DNA from: Bifidobacterium dentium JCM 1195 = DSM 20436
Lineage (GTDB): Bacteria > Actinomycetota > Actinomycetes > Actinomycetales > Bifidobacteriaceae
Length of the DNA stretch: 64,000 nt
Direction of reading: 5' to 3'
NCBI RefSeq assembly: GCF_001042595.1
Contig: NZ_AP012326.1
Span: forward strand, 1,860,001 to 1,924,000
This document shows positions 26,426-34,674 of the stretch, one piece after another; position 1 is the stretch's first letter; each line of letters opens with the position of its first letter. The notes below the pieces were generated by a model. The model made no database searches. It was not told the origin of the DNA and saw only the letters and a program-made list of their open reading frames with translations. Both the position numbers and the translations under genes were made by a program.

Positions 26426-27132
26426 CGTTCCACACTTCCCAGGAATCGCAGATATTCCTGCATCAGCGACGTCTTGTACGTCCGTCCAATCGGCAGGGTC
26501 GTTCCGGCGCAGTCAAGTCCAGCGGCACCCAACAGTTTGATGTGCCGCAGATTGACGCAATAGCTCTTGTGGATGCGCGCGAATCCATACGATTGCAGCG
26601 TTTTCGACTGCTCATTGATGCTGCCTCGAGCCTTATATACGCCGGATTGCGTATGGAACAGCAGATAATGATCCAGCACTTCAACATAGTGGATCTCCCC
26701 TATCGCGAAGGAACGCAATCCGTCGACGGTATCGATCGTCACCACCGTTTCGGCATGCCCCTTGGCCAAACGCAACGCTTTGGTGAACTTCAATTCAAAA
26801 TCGAAATAGGTCAGCGGTTTGACGATATAGTCCGAAGCCGCCACCTCATAACCGTGAATTGCGCACTGCGCCATATTCGTCACGAACACGATCGTCACGG
26901 CATCATCCACCCGGCGTACCCGACGGGCTACCTCCAATCCGTCGGTTCCGGGCATTTCGACGTCCAGAAACAGTATGGCGAAACGTCCACGCCGATAGTC
27001 CGCCAGCAAATCGTCACCATTGGAAAAACATTCGACATCGAAGTGCATGCCACGCTCTTCGCCGTAACGCAGGCAATGGCCATTCATCACAACACGCATG
27101 GCTGCGTCATCGTCGACGATGGCGATTCGCAT
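26422..27132 (-). CDS. LytTR-family response regulator
   Basis: A 236-residue two-domain protein. The receiver domain has DDD at 7-9, phospho-Asp57 in FLDVEMPG and Lys in YIVKPL (about 106). The C-terminal LytTR DNA-binding domain (about 130-232) includes IHYVEVLDHYLLFHT and FARIHKSYCVNLRHI. The start at 27132 follows GAGGAG. It is divergent from the membrane-anchored GH3 gene. A 20-bp-spaced direct repeat in the shared region (27185-27216) matches the geometry of LytTR binding sites. Control of the GH3 gene and of its own operon is inferred. Confidence 0.92.
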   Translation of the reverse strand: MRIAIVDDDAAMRVVMNGHCLRYGEERGMHFDVECFSNGDDLLADYRRGRFAILFLDVEMPGTDGLEVARRVRRVDDAVTIVFVTNMAQCAIHGYEVAASDYIVKPLTYFDFELKFTKALRLAKGHAETVVTIDTVDGLRSFAIGEIHYVEVLDHYLLFHTQSGVYKARGSINEQSKTLQSYGFARIHKSYCVNLRHIKLLGAAGLDCAGTTLPIGRTYKTSLMQEYLRFLGSVER

Positions 27133-27184
27133 GACCACTCCTCTTCAAGTCTCATTCCTTATCTTGATTGTACGCAACCATTGT

Positions 27185-27216
27185 CGTTCACGACAAAAAA
27201 ATGACGTTCACGACAA
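27185..27216. promoter_or_regulatory. LytTR-type direct-repeat binding site
   Basis: CGTTCACGACAA occurs at 27185-27196 and exactly again at 27205-27216, with starts 20 bp apart (about two helical turns) and an A-rich spacer. Tandem repeats about two turns apart are the known target geometry of AgrA/ComE-type LytTR regulators. The pair lies 53-84 bp upstream of the regulator gene and 94-125 bp upstream of the GH3 gene. Confidence 0.7.
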
Positions 27217-27309
27217 TCGAAATCCTTAAAATTTCCCGCGAAATAGGATGAGATTACCACAAGTTTCAAAGATAGCAGCATGTGGGATTTGAATATAAAG
27301 GAGAGCACC

Positions 27310-30234
27310 ATGACCCGCAATGGCAAAGCGAAGAGGCCTCTGCCGCTAGCCGCGTCAGTCGCCATGTACGCAATCGCGATCATACTGGCCGCAGCCACGG
27401 CGATAGGCAACGTATACGCCAACAAATATTCGGACCTGATTTCCGTCTATTTCAATCAGCCGACCTCCAAGGTCGTATCGGCAAGCAATGAGACCACGGA
27501 GCATTTCACATCGGATTACGCCTCCGACGACGAGCGCGAACAGGCACTGGCCGACATGGGCACCACCATTCTTCGAGAGGGTGTGACGTTGCTCAAGAAC
27601 GAGAACGGTACGTTGCCGCTTGAAGCAACGTCGAAGATCTCCGTATTCGGCCAAGATAGCGTTGACTCGGTATATGGCGGTGGTGGCGCCGGCTCCATCG
27701 ATACCTCCAAGGCCCAATCGCTGATGGACGCGTTCGAGCAAGCCGGATTCGACGTGAATCCGACCCTGACCGAGTTCTACACCACGGGCGCCGGCAAGGA
27801 CTACCGCAAGACCTCCACCGACGCCTATGGCAAGGGCACCTTCGCCGTCAATGAGGTACCGGCCTCCGCATACACCGACGATGTGAAGAAGTCGTTCGCC
27901 TCCTATAATGATGCGGCGATCGTAGTCATCGGCCGTTCCGGCAGCGAAAGCCAGGATCTGCCGACCGACAAGCTGGCATCCGGCTATACGTACCTGCAAC
28001 TCGACGATGACGAACGTGCCATGCTGAAGATGGCTTCCGACAACTTCGACAAGGTTGTGGTGCTGCTCAACACCCAGAATCCGATGGAGCTCGCCGACCT
28101 GGAAGACGATTCCATCGATGCCGTCATGTGGATCGGTTCGCTCGGACAGACCGGCGCCGGCGGCGTGGCCGAAGCGCTCAATGGCACGGTGAACCCGTCC
28201 GGCCACCTGCCCGACACCTACGCCTACGACCTGAAATCCGCCCCGTCCTCCGCGAATTTCGGTTCGTATGCCATCGTCAATGGCACAGACCGTTTCACCT
28301 CCTCCTACATGGCATATGCCGAAGGCATCTATGTCGGCTACCGTTATTATGAGACCCGCTACGAGGATGTGGTGCTCGGCAATGAGGCCCGCTCGAATTA
28401 TGATTACACCAAACAGGTTGCATATCCGTTCGGATACGGCCTGTCCTACACCGATTTCACATGGTCCGATTATTCGATGAAGAAAGCCGATGGCGGCTTC
28501 GACATATCCGTGAAAGTCACCAACACCGGCAAGACAGCCGGCAAAGATGTCGTGCAACTGTACATGCAGTCCCCATACACCGACTATGACAAGGCGAACG
28601 GCATCGAAAAAGCCTCCGTCGAACTGGTCGGCTATGCCAAGACCGATACGTTGAAGGCCGGAGCGAGCGAAACCGTCACCGTTCACGTCGATCAGGAATC
28701 GATGAAAACGTACGATTCCACAGGCGAAGGCACCTACATCATGGACGCGGGCGACTACTACCTGGCCGTCGGCACCGATGCACACAATGCGTTGAACAAC
28801 ATTCTCGCAGCCAAGGGCAAGACCACCGCGGACGGCATGACCGAAAACGGCAACGCCGCCCTGGCCGCCAAACACACCGTGCACTCGCAGGACAACACCA
28901 CCTACGCCAAATCCGCCGCAACCGATGAAAAGATCTCCAACCAATTCGACGACGTTGACCTGACCACTTATGATAATTCCTTCACATACCTGTCGCGCTC
29001 CGATTGGACCGGCAGCTGGCCAGCCACCTATGCCGATGGCAAGTGGACCGCTTCCCAGAAGTTCCTTGATGCGTTGAACATCGACACTGCGCAAAGCGAG
29101 CCCGAGCAAAAACCGACCACCGACACCGACAATCCCTCCTATGGCAAACTGAATGCGTCAATGCTTATGGACGCCGACTATGCCGATGAATCCTGGAGTG
29201 CATTGATCGGGCAGATGAGCGTCAAAGAACTCGACCAGCTAGTGCGCATCGGCGGCTACGCCACCAAATCCGTAAGTTCCACGCAGCTTCCGGCCACCAC
29301 CGACAAGGACGGCCCCGCAGGTATCTCCTCCACTTTGGTCGGCGGCGAAAGCGGCATGGGATACCCGAGTGAAATCGTAATCGCGGCAACCTGGAATTCC
29401 GATTTGGCCGAATCGTTCGGCAAGGCGATCGGCGAGGATAGCCTCGCCTTGAAGGTGGCCGTCTGGTATGGCCCGGCCTGCAATATTCATCGCAACCCAT
29501 ACGGCGGCCGAGCGTTCGAGTATTTCTCCGAGGATTCATATCTGTCCGGCGCAATGTGCGCCAAAGTAGTCGCCGGAGCCGGCTCCAAGGGCGTGGTGTC
29601 CACGGTGAAGCATTTCGCACTCAACGATCAGGAGACCAACCGCATGGGTGGCGCGATATTCGCCAACGAACAGACCATTCGGCAACTGTACCTGAGGCCG
29701 TTCGAGATGAGCGTACGCGACGGCGGCGCCACCGCCATGATGGCCTCCATGAACCGAATCGGCTCACGGTGGACCGGCGGACATAAGGGCCTGATGACCA
29801 ATACGCTTCGTGGAGAATGGGGGTTCAACGGTTTCGTAGTAACCGATCAGGCCTCTTACTCCGTGTTCGCCTACGAAGATCTGCGCGAAGGACTCGAAGC
29901 GGGCACCGACCTGTGGCTCAACACCGATGCCGGACTGTGGAAGTTGCCCGATGACGACATGACCGATGGTGTGATCGCCAATATGCAGCGTGCCGCGCAT
30001 AACATCAGTTATGCGATTTCCCGCTCGAACGCGATGAACGGCTTGTCAGCCAACTCGAAGATCGTCAAAGTGACACCGCTGTGGCGCTGGGGCGTGTATG
30101 CGCTCGACGGCGTAGTGACGGTCGGAGCGGTTGCATTGATCGCCATTGCGACCTTGCAGATCCTGCGCCGACGCAAGCGAGACGCAACGGTAGCTGCGGA
30201 AACCGGTGAGCCCGCCGCCAATGACGGTGAGTAG
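27310..30234 (+). CDS. Membrane-anchored GH3 glycosidase with permuted domain order
   Basis: A 974-residue protein. The N-terminal helix (about 10-38, LPLAASVAMYAIAIILAAATAIGN) and a C-terminal helix (about 925-955) followed by Arg/Lys-rich RRRKRD suggest both ends are in the membrane or cytoplasm, with the enzyme outside. Domains are reversed relative to normal GH3. The alpha/beta sandwich comes first (about 75-380: ILREGVTLLKNENGTLPL, YPFGYGLSYTDF), then a fibronectin-like domain (about 390-500). The TIM barrel comes last (about 640-915), with NIHRNPYGGRAFEYFSED, VKHFALNDQETNR and the nucleophile Asp846 in FVVTDQAS. The start at 27310 follows AAGGAG. It is transcribed divergently from a LytTR two-component system. 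Confidence 0.88.
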   Translation: MTRNGKAKRPLPLAASVAMYAIAIILAAATAIGNVYANKYSDLISVYFNQPTSKVVSASNETTEHFTSDYASDDEREQALADMGTTILREGVTLLKNENGTLPLEATSKISVFGQDSVDSVYGGGGAGSIDTSKAQSLMDAFEQAGFDVNPTLTEFYTTGAGKDYRKTSTDAYGKGTFAVNEVPASAYTDDVKKSFASYNDAAIVVIGRSGSESQDLPTDKLASGYTYLQLDDDERAMLKMASDNFDKVVVLLNTQNPMELADLEDDSIDAVMWIGSLGQTGAGGVAEALNGTVNPSGHLPDTYAYDLKSAPSSANFGSYAIVNGTDRFTSSYMAYAEGIYVGYRYYETRYEDVVLGNEARSNYDYTKQVAYPFGYGLSYTDFTWSDYSMKKADGGFDISVKVTNTGKTAGKDVVQLYMQSPYTDYDKANGIEKASVELVGYAKTDTLKAGASETVTVHVDQESMKTYDSTGEGTYIMDAGDYYLAVGTDAHNALNNILAAKGKTTADGMTENGNAALAAKHTVHSQDNTTYAKSAATDEKISNQFDDVDLTTYDNSFTYLSRSDWTGSWPATYADGKWTASQKFLDALNIDTAQSEPEQKPTTDTDNPSYGKLNASMLMDADYADESWSALIGQMSVKELDQLVRIGGYATKSVSSTQLPATTDKDGPAGISSTLVGGESGMGYPSEIVIAATWNSDLAESFGKAIGEDSLALKVAVWYGPACNIHRNPYGGRAFEYFSEDSYLSGAMCAKVVAGAGSKGVVSTVKHFALNDQETNRMGGAIFANEQTIRQLYLRPFEMSVRDGGATAMMASMNRIGSRWTGGHKGLMTNTLRGEWGFNGFVVTDQASYSVFAYEDLREGLEAGTDLWLNTDAGLWKLPDDDMTDGVIANMQRAAHNISYAISRSNAMNGLSANSKIVKVTPLWRWGVYALDGVVTVGAVALIAIATLQILRRRKRDATVAAETGEPAANDGE

Positions 30235-30265
30235 TCACGAGTCTGCCCATGCATAACCAATAATC

Positions 30266-30302
30266 AGCGCGGATGGCCCTGCCCCACAAGGCCATCCGCG
30301 CT
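30266..30302. terminator. Bidirectional terminator between convergent genes
   Basis: AGCGCGGATGGCC (30266-30278) and GGCCATCCGCGCT (30290-30302) form a perfect 13-bp stem with an 11-nt loop, between the converging GH3 and GH43 genes. Confidence 0.8.
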
Positions 30303-30325
30303 TCTCATCGATACTCGCCCGAAAT

Positions 30326-31972
30326 TCAGTCGACCGGCTTGGTCTCGTCCGCCTCGTAATCGAAGAAGTCGAAGTCGGCGGTCTTCTCATGCAGCGAAGC
30401 GTCGGTGACGGCGATACCGACCATCGTGCCGGTGAATTCGCCATACTTGCAGTATTCATCGGAGAAGGTGGTGGTGTCGAAATCCGGGCCGATCGTAGTC
30501 CAGGTCTCGCCGTCATAGCCCCACTCGAACCAGGTGCGGCGGCCTTCGATGCGAAGACGCATGTGAATCGGCTTGTCCTCAACGGCCACGCGGGTGTCGA
30601 GCATCTCCGTCTTCTCGCCGTTCTCAAGGCGCACGATGGAGATTGCAGGGCCACCAAGCGTTTCGGAGTAATACTTGCGCAGGAAGACGTTGTTCATGTT
30701 GTCGTAGTACACGGTCAGACCGGCGGAATGCTGGTAGACTTCCGGCTCGAACTCCATCTTCGTGGTGACGGTGGCGTATACGCTGGTCAGCTTGCGGGCG
30801 ATCAGGCTCGTACGGTTGAGCGATGCGAGTGATTCCTCGCCACGGATGCGCAGCCAGCCGGGACGTTCCGTCACGTTGGCGAAGGTCGTCGGCATTTGGC
30901 GCGGCGAGTAGTACCAGTTGCCGATCTCATCGCCGTCGAAGTCATCATGCTGCGGGATTTCCGGCATCGGCACATCCGGCAGATTCGGTTCCTCGACCTC
31001 CAGCTTGGCCAGATTGGAGCCGTCGGCCATGCGCAGCCAGCCGTCGTCGGTCCACGTCATCTTCTGAATGGCGGTCTCACGACCGAGCGTGCAGCGCAGT
31101 TCCGGCACAAACGGACGGCTGGTCAGGTGCACCAGATACGTTTCGCCGTTCGGCAGATCCACGTACGATCCGTGACCGGACTTCTGCAATACGGATTCCG
31201 GATTGAAGTAACGCGGCTTCAGATGGTCGTCATCGGCACGTTCGTTGGATTCCTTCGGCTGGGAGGTGACGAGCGGACCCTTCGGATCCGGCTCGTACGG
31301 ACCCCACACATTGCGGGAGCGGCCCATGGTCACGGCATGGTTGTAGCCGGTGCCGCCTTCGGCGCACATGATGTAGTACCAGCCATCACGCTTGGTCAGA
31401 TGCGGCGCTTCGATGCAGCCACGGTCTGTTGCGCCTCGCCAGATACGCTTCGGATAGCCGACCACGTGCTCGGTTTCCGGATCGTATTCCACGCAGCAGA
31501 TCACGCCGGGCTTCTCATAGCCTTCACGGGTTTCCCATTCAAGGCTGACGATGTACTTTCTGCCATCATCGTCATGCAGGATGGATGCGTCGAATCCGGA
31601 TGAGGTCAGATAGACCGGCTCACTCCACGGACCTTCGATGCTTTTGGATTTGATGAGATAGTTGTTCACGTCGAAATATCGGGCATTCATGGAGTTCATG
31701 ACGCCATAGATTACGTAGAACATGTCTTCGGCCTCATTGTAGGTGAGGCATGGAGCCCAAATACCCTTGGCGGAGGGCAGCTTGGTGAGGTTCGGTGTGG
31801 CGTCGTCGGTAAGCACATGGGTCAGCAATTCCCAGTGCTTCATGTCCTTGGAATGGTAGATCGGGATGCCCGGGAACCATTCGAATGTGGAGACGGCCAC
31901 GTAGTAATCGTCGCCTTTACGGCAGATGGCCGGGTCGGGATTGAAGCCCTTGAAAATCGGATTGTGCAGCAT
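30326..31972 (-). CDS. GH43 (subfamily 11-like) beta-xylosidase/glycosidase
   Basis: A 548-residue cytoplasmic enzyme. The five-bladed propeller (about 1-320) has the general base Asp13 in GFNPDPAIC, Asp128 in GFDASILHD (transition-state stabiliser) and the acid Glu188 in GCIEAPHL. A C-terminal beta-sandwich (about 345-540) of the XynB type follows. Length and layout fit GH43_11 beta-D-xylosidases; other specificities exist in the family. The start at 31972 has AAAGGA upstream. It is the last gene of the MFS-GH30-GH5-GH5-GH43 series, which otherwise looks beta-glucan-related, so its natural substrate is uncertain. Confidence 0.85.
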   Translation of the reverse strand: MLHNPIFKGFNPDPAICRKGDDYYVAVSTFEWFPGIPIYHSKDMKHWELLTHVLTDDATPNLTKLPSAKGIWAPCLTYNEAEDMFYVIYGVMNSMNARYFDVNNYLIKSKSIEGPWSEPVYLTSSGFDASILHDDDGRKYIVSLEWETREGYEKPGVICCVEYDPETEHVVGYPKRIWRGATDRGCIEAPHLTKRDGWYYIMCAEGGTGYNHAVTMGRSRNVWGPYEPDPKGPLVTSQPKESNERADDDHLKPRYFNPESVLQKSGHGSYVDLPNGETYLVHLTSRPFVPELRCTLGRETAIQKMTWTDDGWLRMADGSNLAKLEVEEPNLPDVPMPEIPQHDDFDGDEIGNWYYSPRQMPTTFANVTERPGWLRIRGEESLASLNRTSLIARKLTSVYATVTTKMEFEPEVYQHSAGLTVYYDNMNNVFLRKYYSETLGGPAISIVRLENGEKTEMLDTRVAVEDKPIHMRLRIEGRRTWFEWGYDGETWTTIGPDFDTTTFSDEYCKYGEFTGTMVGIAVTDASLHEKTADFDFFDYEADETKPVD

Positions 31973-32001
31973 TGCTTTTCCTTTGTTTTTGGTGTACGGG
32001 A

Positions 32002-33210
32002 TTACTTTTGGATCGGGAACCAGTCTTGGGCGATGCACCGGCCGAGATCCCATGCATCCCAGCCAATCCAGCCGGGAGTGTTGACGGTGTCGGTGAGCAG
32101 CTTGTAGTTCCAGTAGTAGAAACCGTGGCCCTTGCTCCAGGCGTTGAGCTGGGATTCGGCCACACCTTGGTATAGCGCGCGCTTCTCTTCGGCAGAAAGC
32201 GTCTCGGCCTGTGCGCCTTCCTCACCGTTGAGCACACTTTGACCACCATGGGTATCCACGCCGCAACCGACGGAGTTGAACAGGCACCACTCACCCACGA
32301 TCGTCGGGAAGTATTCGCTCATCTCCTCGATCATCGGCGCATACGTATTCCTCACGAAATCGTCGTAGCCTTCGACTGTCTGCGGGCAACCCATCATTTC
32401 GGCGGTCATCAGATACTGGTGGGTGTCGAGAATCACGTTCTCGAATTCCGGTGCCAGCTTGCCGTCATCACCGCGCATGAAGTCCTTCCACTGCCCGATG
32501 TCGAAACCGTCGTGGAACACCACGGCCTTATCGGTCGGCAGAGCTCCCCTGTCGGCGTCGCGCAGGCGATGGTAGGCGGTGACATAGAAGTCCTTCAACC
32601 AGTCGAACGCAATCGGTCCGGTGCCTGCGGCCAGTTCCGGATCGACCGCCTTGTACCGTTCGGTCACGTTCATCATCGGCCAGGAAGTGGTGGTGTTCGG
32701 TTCGTTGATGATTTCAATGCCCATCAGCGCTTCACGGTTGCCGTAACGCTTGGCGAGACGTTCGAGCACGGACAGCACGAATTCCACCTCGTCGGGCAGT
32801 TGCGCCCACTTGCACACGCCGGAGATGCCACCATTGTCGAAGCCGTTCTGGCTCATCGGCGCGGTATGCAGGTCGATGAGAATGGTCAGACCATACTTAT
32901 CGGCCCAGTTGAACGCCTTGTCGAGTTCGTCGACGCAGCCGATGAACGGCGGCCGGTCGCCGAAGATGAAATACGGCACCGGAATGCGCACGGAGTTCAG
33001 GCCCCATGATTTGATGGTGGCGAAGTCGCGTTCGTTGACGTATTCGGCGCGATGCGTTGCGATGCGCGCTTCGTAAACGGCTGGATCAAGCTGGGTCGGC
33101 AGATAGTATTCGTCATCCGCGGTGGTGCCGTCGAACAACGTCGGGTTCATCCACTTCTCCAGAACCAACCAGTTGCCGAGGTTCACGCCTTTGATGTAGT
33201 TCAGATCCAT
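32002..33210 (-). CDS. GH5 glycoside hydrolase (exo-beta-glucanase-like)
   Basis: A 402-residue TIM-barrel enzyme without a signal peptide. IKGVNLGNWLVLEKWM at the N-terminus is typical of exo-beta-1,3-glucanase-type GH5. The acid/base is Glu170 in EIINEPN and the nucleophile Glu307 in VGEWC. LIDLHTAPMSQNGFDNGG matches the conserved loop around the active-site His. It shares nearly every motif with the neighbouring GH5 (33326-34489), so the two look like a tandem duplication. The start at 33210 follows AAAGGAG. A repeated TetR-type site at 33249-33275 suggests an additional internal promoter. Confidence 0.88.
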   Translation of the reverse strand: MDLNYIKGVNLGNWLVLEKWMNPTLFDGTTADDEYYLPTQLDPAVYEARIATHRAEYVNERDFATIKSWGLNSVRIPVPYFIFGDRPPFIGCVDELDKAFNWADKYGLTILIDLHTAPMSQNGFDNGGISGVCKWAQLPDEVEFVLSVLERLAKRYGNREALMGIEIINEPNTTTSWPMMNVTERYKAVDPELAAGTGPIAFDWLKDFYVTAYHRLRDADRGALPTDKAVVFHDGFDIGQWKDFMRGDDGKLAPEFENVILDTHQYLMTAEMMGCPQTVEGYDDFVRNTYAPMIEEMSEYFPTIVGEWCLFNSVGCGVDTHGGQSVLNGEEGAQAETLSAEEKRALYQGVAESQLNAWSKGHGFYYWNYKLLTDTVNTPGWIGWDAWDLGRCIAQDWFPIQK

Positions 33211-33248
33211 ATGCACTCCTTTGTACGGTCTCATAGTAGTTTCTATGT

Positions 33249-33275
33249 ACTTAGTAACTACTTAGTTAAATCATA
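33249..33275. promoter_or_regulatory. Repeated TetR-type operator upstream of second GH5 gene
   Basis: A 27-bp stretch starting ACTTAGTAACT, then a variable base, then CTTAGTTAAATCATA, is repeated at 37816-37842 with a single mismatch. It lies 39-65 bp upstream of the GH5 start. The core ACTTAGTAA recurs in front of the 37943 tetR gene. Confidence 0.6.
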
Positions 33276-33325
33276 ATATAATTATCCGAGACATGCAACC
33301 GGCAGATCGCCACGACGCTCACGGT

Positions 33326-34489
33326 TCATGAATCGACCGTTCGCTCGCCATCGGCGCCTTCGTCGGTCGATTGAGCCATCCATCCGTTGCGCCATACACA
33401 CGTCAGATCCCATCCTTCCAAACCGTTGCCACCGCGGGAATCCCCCATCGCATCATTGCCCAACAACCGGTAGCTCCAGTAGATCTGCCCCGCGGACACG
33501 TTCCACGCATCCAACTCAAGCCGGGCCACTTCACGGTAGATCGCCTTGCGTTCCACCGCATCGCGCTGCCGTTGCGCGAGAGTATTCATCAGGCACCACT
33601 CGCCCACCATAACAGGAACATGCCGTGCGGCCAGCCGAATCATCGCCTTGCCGTATGCGACGAACAACCGGTACAGCCACATCGCAGGCACCGGTACGAA
33701 TGTCTCCATGGCGATGATGTAGATGTGCGTGTCCAACATGACGTTCGTCATGCCTTCCTTCCCGAACCAGCCTCTCCAAGCGCCCAATCGGAATCCGTCA
33801 TGGAACACGATCACGCTTTCCGGTTTCAAGATGGCTCGCAAACGCCGATACGCGTCGCGATACAGGTCTTTCAAGAATCTCATGGGCACATGCCCACTGC
33901 CCTTGGCCTCCTCCTTGTCCTTGGCATGGCCGGTGGACGGCGCCGTCCAATATACCAGCCAGCTGATCGGCTCGTTCAATACTTCCATGCCATACAATGC
34001 CGGCTCATTCCGGTAGCGCTTGGCGAGACGTTCCAGCACCGTCAGCGCATATTCCACGGCCTCCGGGTCCTTGCGCCATGTGCATACGCCTGTGATTCCG
34101 CCATTGTCGTAACCGTTTTGCGAGCCCGGCACGGTGTGCAGGTCAAGCAGCACCTGCAATCCGCACCGATCGGCCCAAGCAAAAGCGCGGTCCACATATT
34201 CGATGCATCCCGGATGTCCCTCCACATCGTCGAAGACGAAGTACGGAACGGGAATGCGCACCAGATTGTATCCGTGTGAGGCGATGGCGATGAAATCCCG
34301 CTCGGTCACATATGTTTCACGATGGCGTCGTAGCAGCGCTTCCAACCTGGACGGTTCCATCGTGCGATGCATCCAGATTTCATCATCCTCGCCGCATTCT
34401 TCGAACAGGGCCGGTTTCATCCATTTTTCCAACACCAACCAGTTGCCGAGATTCACGCCATTGATCTTCTCGTCGACTCCCAACGTCAT
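33326..34489 (-). CDS. GH5 glycoside hydrolase (exo-beta-glucanase-like)
   Basis: A 387-residue paralogue of the preceding gene. INGVNLGNWLVLEKWM is at the N-terminus, with Glu173 in EVLNEPIS (acid/base) and Glu297 in VGEWC (nucleophile). It has a different insertion between them (AMETFVPVPAMWLYRLFVAYGKAM). AAAGGAG lies six bases before the ATG. It is probably a cytoplasmic exo-acting beta-glucosidase/glucanase acting on products imported by the MFS carrier of this operon. A large hairpin (34515-34557) lies between it and the GH30 gene. Confidence 0.88.
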   Translation of the reverse strand: MTLGVDEKINGVNLGNWLVLEKWMKPALFEECGEDDEIWMHRTMEPSRLEALLRRHRETYVTERDFIAIASHGYNLVRIPVPYFVFDDVEGHPGCIEYVDRAFAWADRCGLQVLLDLHTVPGSQNGYDNGGITGVCTWRKDPEAVEYALTVLERLAKRYRNEPALYGMEVLNEPISWLVYWTAPSTGHAKDKEEAKGSGHVPMRFLKDLYRDAYRRLRAILKPESVIVFHDGFRLGAWRGWFGKEGMTNVMLDTHIYIIAMETFVPVPAMWLYRLFVAYGKAMIRLAARHVPVMVGEWCLMNTLAQRQRDAVERKAIYREVARLELDAWNVSAGQIYWSYRLLGNDAMGDSRGGNGLEGWDLTCVWRNGWMAQSTDEGADGERTVDS

Positions 34490-34514
34490 GCAGGCTCCTT
34501 TCGCAGCATGTTGA

Positions 34515-34557
34515 CGCCTGCCATGCGGAACCAGTAACCAATTCCGTCAGGCAGGCG
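34515..34557 (-). other. Large intercistronic hairpin with operator-like loop
   Basis: CGCCTGCC (34515-34522) and GGCAGGCG (34550-34557) pair perfectly, and GGAA/TTCC (34527-34530 and 34542-34545) extends the stem. The loop reads CCAGTAACCAA, resembling operator half-sites seen near 20090. It could end or attenuate transcription from GH30 into GH5, or mark another regulated promoter. Confidence 0.5.
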
Positions 34558-34674
34558 CCTTGCAATACAACACCGGCTTCGAGGGCGACGGTGGGAAGAG
34601 AAAGGAAAGACCACCGTTCGGCAGACCCTCCAAGCCGCTGTCAGCTCAGTCCATCGACCGAGCCGCCGTCCCCG

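Noticed and set aside
27280..27309. An upstream in-frame start for the permuted GH3 (MWDLNIKEST)
   Set aside because: The AAGGAG lies within this stretch and positions the ATG at 27310.
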